From the IMG/VR virus record IMGVR_UViG_3300042090_002726, positions 1 to 30,914 of that record: 30,914 bases of DNA. One strand, written 5' to 3'. A model generated the notes under the pieces. It had not been told where the DNA came from and ran no database searches. It saw only the letters and a program-made list of their open reading frames with translations. Each line of letters starts with the position of its first letter. Position 1 is the stretch's first letter. Positions 29,650-30,914 of this stretch are shown here, piece by piece. This stretch comes from a virus. Both the position numbers and the translations under genes were made by a program.

Positions 29650-29885
29650 GGCGCCCTCTCGATCTCGGCGACGAATTCGGCCGGCAGCTTGTCGCGCCAG
29701 GCGGCGATGAGCTTCAGCGCGCGGACAATCGCGCGCATGGCGGGAAAGCGCGAGCGCATCAGCGTGACGTCGGAAAGCGGACGCTTGACATGGCCGAAGG
29801 CGATCGAGCGCTCCAGGTTGGCGGCCCACTGCTCGCGCTCCATGGCGTCGAGCGCCGCCTCGTCGATCAGCTCGGCGATCTTCAT
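29646..29885 (-). CDS. Small unknown early protein
   Basis: A 79-residue helical protein, KIAELIDEAALDAMEREQW, then SIAFGHVKRPLSDVTLMRSR and AAWRDKLPAEFVAEIERA. It overlaps both neighbours by ATGA. It has no recognised motif. In Mu-like phages this part of the early region holds small accessory genes between the replication genes and mor, so host-takeover or regulation roles are possible. Confidence 0.7.
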   Translation of the reverse strand: MKIAELIDEAALDAMEREQWAANLERSIAFGHVKRPLSDVTLMRSRFPAMRAIVRALKLIAAWRDKLPAEFVAEIERAP

Positions 29886-30217
29886 CGCGCCTCTCCGCTG
29901 TTGGCGACGCGTTGCGCCGCGCGGCGGGCGCGCCAGGCGGCGAGCTGGCGGCGGCGATAGATGAGGAAGGCGGTCGCGGCCGCCCCGTGCAACGCCTTGG
30001 CGCGTTCGAACGCTTCATGACCGCCGGGCGCTCCCAGCGCCTCGCGCGCCTGGCGCGCCAGGCGGACGCTTTCCGCCGCGATCAGGTCGTAATCGCGCTT
30101 GGCGATCGCCGCGCGCGCTTCCCGCGCCTCGGCCTCGGCGCGCGCGCGCTCCGCCGGCGAATGGCGCGCCGCCAGCGCCATCAGCGCCTCGCGTCCCATT
30201 TCATCGACGGTCGGCAT
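29882..30217 (-). CDS. Small coiled-coil early protein
   Basis: A 111-residue Ala/Arg/Glu-rich protein with a long predicted helix (SPAERARAEAEAREARAAI) followed by DYDLIAAESVRLARQAREALG. A basic tail (IYRRRQLAAWRARRAAQR) ends it. The ATG at 30217 has GAGGGAG upstream. No family recognised. The coiled, basic make-up could suit nucleic-acid or protein binding. Confidence 0.7.
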   Translation of the reverse strand: MPTVDEMGREALMALAARHSPAERARAEAEAREARAAIAKRDYDLIAAESVRLARQAREALGAPGGHEAFERAKALHGAAATAFLIYRRRQLAAWRARRAAQRVANSGEAR

Positions 30218-30235
30218 GTCAGGCGCTCCCTCGCT

Positions 30236-30769
30236 TTAAGGCCGGTCCCACAGCGTTTCGAACTCGGTTTGAAACGCCTTGATCAGCGCCGGGTCGTCGG
30301 TGAGCATCAGGTCGTTGTCCTGGCGCTTCTCGCCGCCGGCGGTGAAATTGGCCGCGCCGAAGCGCAGCAGCTCGCTGTCGACGACATAGGCCTTGAGGTG
30401 CATCCAGGGGCCGCGCCGCTTTTCCTTGATCGAGACGGTCGGCTCGGCGATCAGGGCGGCGAGCGCCGCGTCGATGCGTTCGCCGCGCGGGCGGTCCTGG
30501 CGCGCGTCGCCGAGCAGGCGGATGCGGACGCCGCGTTCGGCGGCGCGCGTCAACGCCTCCATCACCGGAACGTCGGTGAGGACGAACGCCGCGCCGTCGA
30601 AGGCATCGCCGGCGCCGTCGATGGTCGCGACGTCGATCGCTTCGAGGTTCTCCGCCGGCGAATAATGCAGCTCGTAGCGCGGCGCCGGCGGTTGCGCGGC
30701 CGCCGGCGCGAAGGCGACCAGCGCCAGCGCGCCGATCGCCTGAACGCCACGCGCCCAGTTGCTCTTCAT
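30236..30769 (-). CDS. Secreted phospholipase-D-superfamily nuclease (Nuc-like)
   Basis: A 177-residue protein with a signal peptide (NWARGVQAIGALALVAFAPAAA, likely cut after the Ala run). A single PLD/HKD site follows: HLKAYVVD (H-x-K-x4-D) then FGAANFTAGGEKRQDND, near residues 118-148. One HKD per chain and this size match Nuc-type endonucleases, which dimerise. The ATG at 30769 has AAGGAG nine bases upstream; an open extension to 30841 lacks a site. It would act in the periplasm. It could break incoming DNA (superinfection exclusion) or recycle DNA after lysis. It overlaps the upstream gene by ATGA. Confidence 0.85.
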   Translation of the reverse strand: MKSNWARGVQAIGALALVAFAPAAAQPPAPRYELHYSPAENLEAIDVATIDGAGDAFDGAAFVLTDVPVMEALTRAAERGVRIRLLGDARQDRPRGERIDAALAALIAEPTVSIKEKRRGPWMHLKAYVVDSELLRFGAANFTAGGEKRQDNDLMLTDDPALIKAFQTEFETLWDRP

Positions 30770-30914
30770 GCCGCAGTCTCCTTGCGTTTGGCGAGCGCGG
30801 CGCGCAGCCGCGTGCCGAGCCAGCCGGCGAGCCGGTCCCAATGCCGTTCCGTGTAGAACCCGAACGCCGACGGCAGGCCGCGCCGGTAGCCGTAGAGCTC
30901 GAAGTCGGACGGCC
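30766..30914 (-). CDS. Partial unknown protein (C-terminus only)
   Basis: About 49 C-terminal residues run in from the window edge: SDFELYGYRRGLPSAFGFYT, then RHWDRLAGWLGTRLRAALAKRK and a stop overlapping the nuclease ATG (ATGA). The aromatic and basic make-up is coding-like, with high-GC third positions. I do not recognise it. As the nuclease is coupled to it, the two may work together. Confidence 0.65.
   Translation of the reverse strand, partial: PSDFELYGYRRGLPSAFGFYTERHWDRLAGWLGTRLRAALAKRKETAA

Noticed and set aside
1-30914. CRISPR array, integrase, transposase or anti-defence island
   Set aside because: No spaced direct repeats of CRISPR type and no recombinase or DDE transposase motifs were found on either strand. 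The transposition genes presumably lie beyond 30914.

Overview
The window is the structural half of a transposable, Mu-like prophage (or phage) in a high-GC alphaproteobacterium. The body plan is chimeric: a phage Mu-type regulator, packaging and head block is joined to a phage P2-type contractile tail block. Every gene I can support lies on the minus strand, so transcription runs from high to low coordinates. The host assignment is inference: very GC-rich codon use, and a CCCTCTCCCCGC...GCGGGGAGAGGG palindromic repeat of the sort scattered through Hyphomicrobiales (Rhizobiales) chromosomes. No transposase A/B, c repressor or attachment end is visible, so the left end of the phage must lie beyond position 30914. 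The tail block also runs off the window at position 1, inside gene D.

Layout from high to low coordinates. (1) 30914-28623, end of the early region: a partial unknown gene, a secreted phospholipase-D-type nuclease, three small unknown genes, a frame-disrupted winged-helix gene, and a Mor-family middle/late activator as the last gene. (2) 28622-24995, lysis and accessory block: an activator-type promoter, an amidase endolysin, a holin-like protein, a DUF2158-like protein, a class-3 lipase, a lipoprotein, and Mu gp25/gp26-like small proteins. (3) 24992-19206, packaging and portal: gp27-like, large terminase (gp28), portal (gp29/DUF935) and the gp30 head morphogenesis protein. (4) 18935-15566, head: a second activator-type promoter, protease with nested scaffold, decorator, major capsid, gp35 and gp36. 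(5) 15569-14500, head-tail joining: gpG and gp37. (6) 14503-9464, P2-order baseplate and fibre genes V, (unknown), W, J, I, H and extra fibre/adhesin parts. (7) 9295-5942, further receptor-binding parts, a tail-fibre chaperone, an Ala-rich repeat protein and a secreted CHAP/NlpC-type hydrolase. (8) 6046-1, a third activator-type promoter followed by sheath FI, tube FII, E/E' with a -1 frameshift, tape measure, U, an RMF-like insert, X and D.

The strongest structure not explained by the genes is a 16-bp dyad, GGTGAA-N4-TTCACC. I found it only three times. Each copy sits 24-25 bp upstream of a -10-like hexamer, at the head of the lysis, head and sheath transcription units. This fits a Mor-family activator, encoded by the gene just upstream of the first copy, switching on three late operons. 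A second unusual structure is a small ribosome-modulation-factor/CrpP-like gene inserted exactly at the start of tail gene X. It carries a duplicated copy of the X start region, so recombination between the repeats would restore the ancestral U-X junction. Most neighbouring genes overlap by ATGA or GTGA, indicating translational coupling within long operons.
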